Positions 7,557 to 14,524 of a DNA stretch of 32,700 bases are shown here, piece by piece; within the stretch, counting starts at the first letter, position 1, and the number at the start of each line of letters is the position of its first letter. Both the position numbers and the translations under genes were made by a program. Below the pieces are notes generated by a model. It searched no databases, was not told the DNA's origin, and worked only from the letters and a program-made list of their open reading frames with translations. The DNA is from Candidatus Poribacteria bacterium (GTDB lineage: Bacteria; Poribacteria; WGA-4E; WGA-3G), in NCBI GenBank assembly GCA_003635195.1, contig PYIY01000158.1:1-32700 (forward strand). The letters run 5' to 3'.

Positions 7557-8129
7557 CTATTCAAAAAGTTGTGCCACTTGACACGAAAAACCTTCAACGA
7601 CATCTTCACCCGTAAGCGTATCCTCGCGAGTGAGCACTTTAATGTTTGTTTCCGAACGATAGACCGTCACCGTTTTCGATCTTGGTTCGACCACCCAGAC
7701 TATCTGGGTACCAGCTTCAAGATAAGCGAATGCTTTCTCAATCATACGCTGGAAAGCATCTAATGGCGCGACGACCTCAACAGCAAGATCCGGTGCTACA
7801 GAGAATACCTCGCGCCTGTTTCCAGGCAACCTCGCTGTAGAAACAAACGCGGCATCTGGCTTTACCAATCGGTCACACAATTTAAAGTCTGTACCTGCCA
7901 TATACAAACGCCCCAGTTGATTCTCCCGAACATGCAAACCTAAAAAAACACCAATATTCATACTAATTTCACCGTGCTCCATTGTCGTTGGTGCTATGGG
8001 TATTAATGCTCCGTTAAAATATTCATAGCCCTCTAAGTCGGATTGGCAAAATTCATCTAACGTTATATCGGTTTCTATGGGCGCGAGGGATATTGCCGCT
8101 TGTTCATATCCATTTTTCGGAATGTCCAT
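7557..8129 (-). CDS. Uma2 family (DUF820) putative nuclease, copy 4 (promoter-proximal)
   Basis: Copy 4 is the first gene of the array. It starts at ATG 8129 with AAGGAG eight to nine nt upstream, and is again 190 residues. Its N-terminus (MDIPKNGYEQAAISLAPIE) is unrelated to that of copies 1-3. Homology begins at TLDEFCQSDLEGYEYFNGALI. Core motifs are VKPDAAFVSTARLP, APDLAVEVVAPLD (Ser replaced by Ala) and IEKAFAYLEAGTQIVWVVEP. The last ~21 residues are identical to the other copies, and the DNA there is also nearly identical. It faces the XRE-MBL gene across a 99-nt divergent promoter region. Confidence 0.88.
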   Translation of the reverse strand: MDIPKNGYEQAAISLAPIETDITLDEFCQSDLEGYEYFNGALIPIAPTTMEHGEISMNIGVFLGLHVRENQLGRLYMAGTDFKLCDRLVKPDAAFVSTARLPGNRREVFSVAPDLAVEVVAPLDAFQRMIEKAFAYLEAGTQIVWVVEPRSKTVTVYRSETNIKVLTREDTLTGEDVVEGFSCQVAQLFE

Positions 8130-8164
8130 CAGAATCTCTCCTTCTTCAATGCGACCTATTTCAA

Positions 8165-8193
8165 TTGCATCACACCGCGTTTTTTGTTATAAT
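8165..8193 (+). promoter_or_regulatory. Candidate promoter of the XRE-MBL gene
   Basis: TTGCAT (8165-8170), 17 nt, then a perfect TATAAT (8188-8193), 35 nt before the ATG at 8229. The -35 box is weak (3 of 6) but the -10 box and spacing are ideal. An AAGGAG ribosome binding site follows at 8214-8219. An XRE-domain product next to its own promoter makes autoregulation possible, though I see no clear operator. Confidence 0.55.
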
Positions 8194-8215
8194 GTTCCTT
8201 AAACCAATCAAGCAA
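8186..8215 (-). promoter_or_regulatory. Candidate promoter of the Uma2 array
   Basis: On the minus strand, TTGCTT (8215-8210) is followed after 18 nt by TATAAC (8191-8186). It would give a leader of about 50 nt before the first Uma2 ATG. Its -10 box overlaps that of the divergent promoter on the plus strand, so the two would compete for polymerase. Confidence 0.4.
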
Positions 8216-8228
8216 GGAGAACACCACC

Positions 8229-9056
8229 ATGGCATACGCACTTGAAGATGAATTTGGTGATATTATCGGCAAAGCCCGACGCGGTCAAGACCTGTCTCAA
8301 AGCGAAATCGCAACCGCTGCAGGTATTACAGAAGCAGAACTCACCCGTATGGAACAGTATACCTTAAAACCGACAGAAACGCAAGTTTTTCGGCTCGCAG
8401 AAGTACTGAATTTGGACGGTTCCAAGCTGCTCAATATCGCAACAGAACAGTGGGAACCTGAACCACCATCACAGAGTAGTGAGGCTAATCTTGAAGTCAT
8501 CACGATTAGTGCACCCGTTGGCGGGTGGCCCGTCAATGCTTATCTCTTGATCTGTAAGGCGACCGACGATGCCGCGATTATCGACACTGCCGCGCATCCA
8601 GATCGCATCTTGGAACAGATCGATACGCGTAATGTAAATCCGACTGCGATTCTGTTGACGCACTCCCACGGCGATCATACCAACGGATTACCGAAACTCC
8701 AAACCGAAACCGGATGTGAAACCTACATCCATAAGAACGAACCGAAACCGCAGAGCAACAATGCCTTACACGAAGTTGCACACGGCGATGTCCTCTCCGT
8801 CGGCGAACTTATGGTCAGTGTTGTCAATACACCAGGACATACACCGGGTGGGTGTAGTTTCCTCTCGCAGAACGTAGCATTCGTCGGCGACGCGATTTTC
8901 GCTGGTTCCGTCGGTGGACCTAACATCTCCTATCAAGACGAAATTGAGAGCGTGCGTGATAATCTATTGTCCCTTCCAGACGCAGTTAGACTCTTTCCGG
9001 GACACGGTCCTTCCACCACCGTCGGTGAGGAAAAACAACACAACCCGTTTTTCTAA
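8229..9056 (+). CDS. XRE helix-turn-helix / metallo-beta-lactamase fold fusion protein
   Basis: This 275-residue protein has two domains. Residues ~9-70 are a Cro/C1-type helix-turn-helix (GKARRGQDLSQSEIATAAGITEAELTRMEQ, then a second helical part ending SKLLNIATEQW). Residues ~88-270 are a glyoxalase II-like metallo-beta-lactamase hydrolase. Its zinc ligands are all present: H145-S-H147-G-D149-H150, H204 in TPGHTPGG, D221 in FVGDAIF, and H259 in LFPGHGP. It could be a metabolite-responsive regulator or a hydrolase positioned by the HTH. The substrate, probably a thioester such as S-lactoylglutathione or a related compound, is inferred from fold only. There is no signal peptide. It is apparently monocistronic, ending before a terminator at 9082. 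Confidence 0.88.
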   Translation: MAYALEDEFGDIIGKARRGQDLSQSEIATAAGITEAELTRMEQYTLKPTETQVFRLAEVLNLDGSKLLNIATEQWEPEPPSQSSEANLEVITISAPVGGWPVNAYLLICKATDDAAIIDTAAHPDRILEQIDTRNVNPTAILLTHSHGDHTNGLPKLQTETGCETYIHKNEPKPQSNNALHEVAHGDVLSVGELMVSVVNTPGHTPGGCSFLSQNVAFVGDAIFAGSVGGPNISYQDEIESVRDNLLSLPDAVRLFPGHGPSTTVGEEKQHNPFF

Positions 9057-9081
9057 TTTTTAAACTATGGGCCTCTCCGAG

Positions 9082-9115
9082 CCGTTTTTCTCCACTGTCG
9101 AAAAACGGATTTTTT
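9082..9115 (+). terminator. Rho-independent terminator after XRE-MBL gene
   Basis: A perfect 9-bp stem, CCGTTTTTC (9082-9090) with GAAAAACGG (9100-9108), encloses a 9-nt loop and is followed by A then six T (9110-9115). It begins 26 nt after the XRE-MBL stop codon, the right place for an intrinsic terminator. Confidence 0.75.
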
Positions 9116-9205
9116 GGTTAAACTGACACCATTTCGGAAGAAAAGGAAGATTGATGAGGTCTATTAATACCATGTAAGTGGGATTAGTAACGGAAGGTTT
9201 GACTT

Positions 9206-10228
9206 TTGCTCTCTTATCTTCTCCAGCGTTTTCTCTCGATCGGTTTATCCCTATTAGCGGTATCGCTCCTCGTTTTTCTGATGGTGCATCTCATTCCCGG
9301 CGATGCCGCTGTCGCTATTTTGGGAGAACGCGCCACTGAAAAAGCACTCACTGAACTCCGGGAGGAAATGGGACTCGACAAACCGCTGTACCACCAATAC
9401 GCTAAATTTTTGTGGGATGCCGCACATCTCGATTTCGGACACTCTTTCAAAACGAAACAACCTGTAGTTGCTGAAATCAGACGCTATTTCCCGGCAACGG
9501 CTGAATTAACCCTCGCAGCGATGGCATTTTCGATTATATTCGGTATCGCTGCGGGTATTATTGCCGCCATCTGGCGTGGAAAATTTCTGGACTATTTTTC
9601 TATGTCGGTATCGCTCGCTGGCATTTCCATGCCGATCTTCTGGCTGGGCCTGATGCTCATCCTACTTTTTTCCTATTTCCTTCCAATACTCCCAAGCAGT
9701 GGCCGGTTGGATGTAATCTTGGATTTAGATGTTCAGTCCCGTACCGGTTTCTATTTGATTGATACGCTTCTTACAGGAAACTACGCTGCCTTCAAGAGTG
9801 CCATTGTCCATCTCATTCTCCCCGCAATTACATTAGGCACTATCCCTTTAGCGATTATTGCCCGGATGACCCGTTCGAGTCTACTTGAAGTGCTAAATCA
9901 GCCGTATATTACGACGGCTTATGCGAAAGGTTTGCCTCGGTGGAAAGTTATCAGCAAACACGCCATGAAAAATAGTATGGTGCCCGTCCTGACGGTTATC
10001 GGCTTAGAATTCGGCTATCTGCTCGGTGGCGCGATTTTAACCGAACATATTTTTTCTTGGCCCGGACTCGGTTCATGGTTGCGTGCCGCGGTTGAGGCGC
10101 GCGATGTCCGTGCCGTGCAAGGTGGCGTGCTTTTTGTCGCCACGATCTTTATGCTCGTCAACCTTATCGTGGATATGTTGTACGCCTACTTCGACCCGCG
10201 TATCCGAGTAGGAGATGAAGCGAAATGA
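9206..10228 (+). CDS. ABC transporter permease, DppB/OppB type
   Basis: This is a 340-residue inner-membrane permease of the peptide/nickel ABC importer class. It starts at TTG 9206, supported by GAAGG eight nt upstream. It has the DppB N-terminal signature (LLQRFLSIGLSLLAVSLLVFLMVHLIPGD), about six transmembrane segments, and the EAA coupling loop around TTAYAKGLPRWKVISKHAMKNSMVPVLTVIG, which contacts the ATPase. The C-terminal VNLIVDMLYAYFDPRIR is typical. It overlaps the next gene by 4 nt (ATGA), so the two are translationally coupled. No substrate-binding protein or ATPase gene lies in the window, so the transported compound (peptide-like or other) cannot be specified. Confidence 0.93.
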   Translation: MLSYLLQRFLSIGLSLLAVSLLVFLMVHLIPGDAAVAILGERATEKALTELREEMGLDKPLYHQYAKFLWDAAHLDFGHSFKTKQPVVAEIRRYFPATAELTLAAMAFSIIFGIAAGIIAAIWRGKFLDYFSMSVSLAGISMPIFWLGLMLILLFSYFLPILPSSGRLDVILDLDVQSRTGFYLIDTLLTGNYAAFKSAIVHLILPAITLGTIPLAIIARMTRSSLLEVLNQPYITTAYAKGLPRWKVISKHAMKNSMVPVLTVIGLEFGYLLGGAILTEHIFSWPGLGSWLRAAVEARDVRAVQGGVLFVATIFMLVNLIVDMLYAYFDPRIRVGDEAK

Positions 10229-11079
10229 ATGCTCCAACAACCGCCAGCAGCCAACAACACATCTTTCGGAAACTCTTAAAACATCGCTCTGCCATTATTG
10301 GCGCGTCAATTATTATATTCTTTATTATCGTCGCCATCTTTGCGCCACTTATTGCAACGCACGATCCGAGACAAGCGAACATCGTTGAACGCCTCCAAGG
10401 GGGTTCCGCTTCGCACTATCTCGGTACCGACAAAGTGGGACGAGATATTTTCAGCAGGATTGTCTACGGGACTCGTATCTCTCTGAAGGTTGGACTTGTC
10501 GCGATGACCTTTTCCGTTGGGTTTGGCACACTGTTCGGTGCAATCGCGGGTTACTACGGCGGAAAACTCGACAACTTGATTATGCGCGTGATGGATATGA
10601 TGCTCGCGATGCCGAGTATCCTCCTCGCCATGGTTATCGTGACAATTCTGGGGCAGAGTCTGACAAATGCCATTATCGCTGTATCAATCGTTTATATCCC
10701 ACAATATGCCCGAATCCTGCGCGCTGCAGTTCTTAAAGTCCGAGAATTAGACTACGTTACCGCCGCGAAGGCGATTGGTGCAAGCAACAGTCGTATTCTT
10801 CGGACGACCGTCCTCCCGAACTGCCTTGCGCCGTTAATTGTCCAAGCGACCTTAGGCATAGGTGCAGCCATTTTAGATGCAGCAGGACTCAGTTTCTTAG
10901 GGCTCGGTGCAGAAATTGGGGAACCCGAATGGGGTGCGATGCTCAACGAAAACCGAGATCTTATCCGTCGCGCCCCCTTGGCTGTCACTGCTCCCGGTGT
11001 CGCCATCTTCCTGATCGTCTTAGGCTTCAACCTCCTCGGCGATGCGCTCCGAGATGCGCTTGACCCGCAGATAGATTGA
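10225..11079 (+). CDS. ABC transporter permease, DppC/OppC type
   Basis: This is a 284-residue partner permease. The N-terminal part has one transmembrane helix (IIGASIIIFFIIVAIFAPLIA) followed by the DppC motif HYLGTDKVGRDIFSRIVYGTR. Five further transmembrane helices follow, with the EAA loop at about residues 180-200 (DYVTAAKAIGASNSRILRTTVLPNCLAPLIV) and the closing GFNLLGDALRDALDPQ. It would form the heterodimeric channel with the upstream DppB-type protein. AGGAG precedes its ATG inside the end of the first gene. Length and motif order are normal for the family. Confidence 0.93.
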   Translation: MNAPTTASSQQHIFRKLLKHRSAIIGASIIIFFIIVAIFAPLIATHDPRQANIVERLQGGSASHYLGTDKVGRDIFSRIVYGTRISLKVGLVAMTFSVGFGTLFGAIAGYYGGKLDNLIMRVMDMMLAMPSILLAMVIVTILGQSLTNAIIAVSIVYIPQYARILRAAVLKVRELDYVTAAKAIGASNSRILRTTVLPNCLAPLIVQATLGIGAAILDAAGLSFLGLGAEIGEPEWGAMLNENRDLIRRAPLAVTAPGVAIFLIVLGFNLLGDALRDALDPQID

Positions 11080-11091
11080 AGAAAATGCGCA

Positions 11092-11111
11092 CAGTTAGAA
11101 ACCGCTCCTAC
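11092..11111 (+). repeat. Diverged copy of the dispersed palindromic repeat
   Basis: The string CAGTTAGAAACCGCTCCTAC lines up with the core of the elements at 14473 and 18010 (CGGTTAGGAAACCGAACCTAC) with one gap and a few changes. It keeps the shared TTAG-AAACCG-CCTAC framework. Like the others it is intergenic, 12 nt after a stop codon. It has lost most of the palindrome, so it is either a decayed copy or a related subfamily. Confidence 0.45.
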
Positions 11112-11248
11112 AAAAAGTTGGAAGCATTATCCCAAAAACTTTGTGCATCCAATCCGATTCGTGGGTAAAAGTAAGCTTATCTTTAATAATTGAACTATCA
11201 TAGAGCGAAATTCGAGGAAATCCGTAAATCTAACCAAAGGATAAAAAA

Positions 11249-13105
11249 ATGTCAAAAAAAGTCTTCGGTTTCACATTTCTATTACAGCTTGTTTTATTGA
11301 CCATTGTTCACGCGAACTCGGTGACTGTCACTGAGAATGGTGATGTGGTAGCAGAGACGGACAGATACCTAATAGAATTTAAAAATGGAGTGCCAAACTA
11401 TTTTTACAACAAACTTACACAGGAAACCTACACTGACGACAGGATTCCAGATGGAACTTTCCAAGATGACGGCAAGACAGCATTTTTTGGATTTACAGAA
11501 GATAGCGTCTTTCCGTTGGGACATACGCCTGACATCAGGAGGTTTTCACCAACGAGTATTGAGATGGTCTATGAGAACGAGAATAGGCTACGGATGCACC
11601 TTTTCATAGAAATCGACCCCGAGACGATCGACTTGCTTATCCGGCAAACGGGTTTCGCTCCGAAGGAAGGGACTTTGAAGATCGCGTGGACTTGCAAAAA
11701 TCTATCTCATGACGAGTTAGAGATGATTGTTCCCGCTACCGGTGGTGTTATAGTAAACAGCGAGAGTCCAGACTATCTCGCTTATGAGTATCCAGCGAGT
11801 TGGTCAGCACAACTCGCTATCTTCCAGGGGAATAATGGTGGTTTTTTTGTCAGAAGTGATGACACGCAATTCCGGTTCAAGGAGTTGGAATATGAAAGAC
11901 AAGCAAACGCCTTCGCGGTTAGTTTTTTGACTATCGCATTTGCCCCGTTTCAGAGTAAGAGTGAGATGACCTCTGGGACATGGAGATTAAACGCTTATGA
12001 AGGCAACTGGAAAGTTCCGGCTCTCATCTATAGAAACTGGATGGATACAGCGTTTGAATCTGTTGACCGTAGCCAGATGCCAGGATGGATTGATGACATT
12101 GATTTTGTTGTGAAAAATAATGGATACCTCGACATTGAGATACTCAGCCAACTAAACCAACATATCAATCCAGAGACCACGCTGATTTACGTATACCAAT
12201 GGCATCAAGATGGGGTTGAAGCCCCGTATTCGACGGGTGATGTAAACCCTGATTTCCCGGCTTTTGTCGAAGCGGCACAACGATATGGGTTCAAGATTAT
12301 GCCTCATCTCGCTATGTTTGCCATACGAGAAGCACACCCGTATTATCCGAGATTTGAGCAATACCAAGCGAGAAACCCCTTTACAAACAGAAGAATGGGT
12401 TGGAGATGGGATGACCCGACATACCCAATCCGTCCGGCTTACATAAATCCCGCATCTGAGGACTTCCGAGACATGTATGTTGAGGAAATAAACCTTGTAT
12501 GGGACATGTATGACATAGAAGCGATTCAATTTGATATAAGTGGGTTGGTCATCAATGACAACAATGGGCTTGTTGATGGTTTGACGTGGGCTGAAGGGAA
12601 CATCCAACTACACAAGCAGATAAGAGAAGCTATACCGAATATCGTTGTCACCGGTGAGCATGTGAGCGAAGTCACGTTTCCTTATCAAGACTTCGTAGAT
12701 TTCTGGACTGTTCAAACGGACCAACCACACCCGATAACAACTTTTCTCTTTTCTCCTTATGTCCGAATGTTCGGGTTTTTGCCTTATCCACAGGAAGAAA
12801 CTCGTTTATATGAGGAGTATTTTGACGAGTTCGTAGATTTCGGCTTTATTCCTACCCTGATTGTTGGGGACGCTGAGGCTTTTAGAGGCACGGGACCCGA
12901 TAGAGAAAGAGTGCAAGAGATACTGAAATTTGTCAGAGAACGACAAAACTACGTCTTTGGGGATGTCAATGGTGATAAGGTTGTCAACATACTTGACCTT
13001 GTTCTTGTTGCTCAGAACCTCGGAGAACCACGTCCAGAGTTAGATGTTAACAAGGATGAGGCTCTCAACATACTTGACCTCGTTCTCGTCGCTCAAAATC
13101 TATAG
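11249..13105 (+). CDS. Secreted TIM-barrel glycoside hydrolase (DUF6259-like) with C-terminal dockerin
   Basis: This 618-residue protein has a signal peptide (FGFTFLLQLVLLTIVHANS), a beta-sandwich region to about residue 270, and a TIM barrel to about 560. Candidate catalytic acids are D429 in EAIQFDISG and E470 in VVTGEHVSE, placed as in retaining glycosidases of the alpha-galactosidase/GH101 type superfamily. The DUF6259-like label is my best guess. The last 49 residues are a dockerin with two calcium-binding repeats, DVNGDKVVNILDLVLVAQNL and DVNKDEALNILDLVLVAQNL, ending at the stop codon. A dockerin implies docking to a cohesin-bearing surface or complex partner, none of which is in the window. 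AAAGGA precedes the ATG by about seven nt. Confidence 0.8.
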   Translation: MSKKVFGFTFLLQLVLLTIVHANSVTVTENGDVVAETDRYLIEFKNGVPNYFYNKLTQETYTDDRIPDGTFQDDGKTAFFGFTEDSVFPLGHTPDIRRFSPTSIEMVYENENRLRMHLFIEIDPETIDLLIRQTGFAPKEGTLKIAWTCKNLSHDELEMIVPATGGVIVNSESPDYLAYEYPASWSAQLAIFQGNNGGFFVRSDDTQFRFKELEYERQANAFAVSFLTIAFAPFQSKSEMTSGTWRLNAYEGNWKVPALIYRNWMDTAFESVDRSQMPGWIDDIDFVVKNNGYLDIEILSQLNQHINPETTLIYVYQWHQDGVEAPYSTGDVNPDFPAFVEAAQRYGFKIMPHLAMFAIREAHPYYPRFEQYQARNPFTNRRMGWRWDDPTYPIRPAYINPASEDFRDMYVEEINLVWDMYDIEAIQFDISGLVINDNNGLVDGLTWAEGNIQLHKQIREAIPNIVVTGEHVSEVTFPYQDFVDFWTVQTDQPHPITTFLFSPYVRMFGFLPYPQEETRLYEEYFDEFVDFGFIPTLIVGDAEAFRGTGPDRERVQEILKFVRERQNYVFGDVNGDKVVNILDLVLVAQNLGEPRPELDVNKDEALNILDLVLVAQNL

Positions 13106-13130
13106 GAAAATCACATAAATCCAAGATTTT

Positions 13131-13159
13131 TTGACACACAGTGTTTTTCGTGGTATAAT
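13131..13159 (+). promoter_or_regulatory. Consensus sigma-70 promoter of the multicopper oxidase gene
   Basis: A perfect TTGACA (13131-13136), exactly 17 nt, and a perfect TATAAT (13154-13159) lie in the 84-nt gap before the oxidase. Transcription should start near 13166, leaving a short leader that carries GAGG at 13181-13184. This is the strongest promoter I can see in the window and implies high constitutive expression unless repressed. Confidence 0.85.
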
Positions 13160-13195
13160 TGAATGCAAATTTAACCCACTGAGGTTTAGTTGTTT

Positions 13196-14338
13196 ATGAT
13201 ATCTGTTTTAAAGGCTCATTTTTTGAAAATGAGTCTCAATATCACAATCCCAGACCTGCCACAAGGCACGTATAAATTACTGCCTCGCTTTCTTAACGAA
13301 AAACCACGATTTACATCCGACATATTTCTTGTTTTTATCGGTATGATGCTGTGCTTCTTCACCGTCATCGCCGAAGCTGCGACACGAGAATACTGGATCG
13401 CCGCCGAGAAAGTTGAATGGAACTACGCACCGAGCGGACAAAATCTCATTAGACCAGAGATGGGGTTGGACGTTTGGGGTAAAGCACTTGTGTATGAAAA
13501 ATATCGCTACTTTCAATACACCGATAACACCTACACAACAAAAATCGAACAACCGCTATGGATGGGGATTCTTGGGCCTCAACTGCACGCTGTTGAAGGC
13601 GACAGTGTAAAGGTGCATTTTCTTAATCGCGCTGATAAACCGCTCAGTATTCACGTTCACGGGTTACAATACGATGAAGACAACGAAGGCGCGGATCTGA
13701 AAGGCTCCGGTGGCTTCGTGAAACCGGGGAGTATGTTCACCTACCACTGGGAAGCAGATAGCGATGCTGCCCCTGGTCCGAACGACCCATCGTCTATCGT
13801 CTGGCTCTATCACTCCCACGTTGACGCTGTTACTGAAGTCTATGACGGCTTAATCGGAACTGTTGTCGTCACGAAAAAAGGGATGGAGCGTGCCTCAGAC
13901 GATCCGCGTCCTAAAGATATTGACAAAGCGTTCACAACACTATTCCTCATCTTCAACGAAAATGATCGAAAAATCGTTAAAAGCGGACAAAGCGAGGCTT
14001 ATGTATCGCCTGAGGAAGCTGAAGAAGGAAACCTTAAGCACGCCATTAACGGATTAATTTTTGGGAACCTACAAGGTTTGGAAGTCAAACAGCACGACAG
14101 GGTTCGCTGGTATCTTATCGGATTAGGCACTGAAGTCGATATGCACACCGCGCACTGGCATGGTCAGACTGTGCTAAACGCTGGAAAACGCACCGATGTT
14201 GTAGAACTACTCCCTGGTACTATGGTTACTGTAGATATGATCGCCAAAACACCCGGCAACTGGCTTTATCACTGCCATGTCGCTGACCATATTACAGCCG
14301 GTATGAATACACGCTGGCGGGTAGTTCCAAAACGTTGA
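13196..14338 (+). CDS. Two-domain multicopper oxidase
   Basis: This 380-residue cupredoxin-type oxidase is numbered from ATG 13196; a TTG at 13190 is possible too. It has every copper ligand. HVHG (H153, H155) and YHSH (H206, H208) lie in domain 1; HTAHWHG (H317, H320, H322) and HCHVADHITAGM (H359, C360, H361, H365, M370) lie in domain 2. Only domain 2 has a complete type-1 site (H317, C360, H365, M370), as in two-domain laccase-like enzymes, which assemble the trinuclear cluster between subunits. It should oxidise phenols or metal ions and reduce oxygen to water. The export signal (DIFLVFIGMMLCFFTVIAEA) is preceded by an unusual ~40-residue cytoplasmic-like leader, so the true start may lie further in. 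The next genes encode a ferric-iron-type importer, which makes a ferroxidase role an attractive inference. Confidence 0.88.
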   Translation: MISVLKAHFLKMSLNITIPDLPQGTYKLLPRFLNEKPRFTSDIFLVFIGMMLCFFTVIAEAATREYWIAAEKVEWNYAPSGQNLIRPEMGLDVWGKALVYEKYRYFQYTDNTYTTKIEQPLWMGILGPQLHAVEGDSVKVHFLNRADKPLSIHVHGLQYDEDNEGADLKGSGGFVKPGSMFTYHWEADSDAAPGPNDPSSIVWLYHSHVDAVTEVYDGLIGTVVVTKKGMERASDDPRPKDIDKAFTTLFLIFNENDRKIVKSGQSEAYVSPEEAEEGNLKHAINGLIFGNLQGLEVKQHDRVRWYLIGLGTEVDMHTAHWHGQTVLNAGKRTDVVELLPGTMVTVDMIAKTPGNWLYHCHVADHITAGMNTRWRVVPKR

Positions 14339-14345
14339 CGGAACA

Positions 14346-14427
14346 GTACACCGGGCATCTGTGACATAATCGCGAACTTTTTGCTGCCGTATCTGACAAA
14401 ATTTATACCGATTTTGAGCCGGTGTAC
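14346..14427. repeat. Inverted repeat pair flanking 64 nt
   Basis: GTACACCGG (14346-14354) and CCGGTGTAC (14419-14427) are perfect 9-nt inverted copies in the gap between the oxidase and iron-binding-protein genes. They could close a long RNA hairpin or act as paired protein-binding half sites. A TATAGT (14435-14440), a possible -10 box for the iron-binding-protein gene, starts 7 nt after the right arm. Confidence 0.45.
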
Positions 14428-14472
14428 ACACGATTATAGTAAAGTTTAGAATTAATAGAACACTCTGTGTCA

Positions 14473-14500
14473 GTTCGGTTAGGAAACCGAACCTACCGGG
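14473..14500 (+). repeat. Dispersed palindromic repeat, copy A
   Basis: This 28-nt element is identical to 18010-18037. Its core is TTCGGTT-AGGA-AACCGAA (7-bp stem, 4-nt loop), followed by CCTACCGGG. It lies 25 nt before the iron-binding-protein start codon. Exact identity of two intergenic copies 3.5 kb apart points to a mobile or selected extragenic palindrome (REP-like) family. Confidence 0.75.
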
Positions 14501-14524
14501 AGATGAAAGATCGAAGGAGATACA

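Larger units (their letters stand above)
5733..8129 (-). repeat. Tandem gene array, four units of exactly 608 bp
   Basis: Stop positions 5733, 6341, 6949 and 7557 and start positions 6305, 6913, 7521 and 8129 both advance by exactly 608 bp (573-nt frame plus 35-nt spacer). The spacers after copies 2, 3 and 4 are near-identical. The 3' ends of all four genes and the 5' ends of copies 1-3 are highly conserved at DNA level, while the centres diverge strongly. This shows amplification by tandem duplication without a single net indel, followed by divergence in the middle and homogenisation at the ends. Confidence 0.92.

Noticed and set aside
5733..8129. Uma2 array as an insertion sequence or CRISPR-like array
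   Set aside because: Units are full protein genes with ribosome binding sites; there are no terminal inverted repeats, target duplications or short repeat/spacer pattern.
12152..12607. 151-codon minus-strand frame inside the dockerin glycosidase gene
   Set aside because: It is antisense to a well-supported catalytic domain and has no ribosome binding site or family resemblance.
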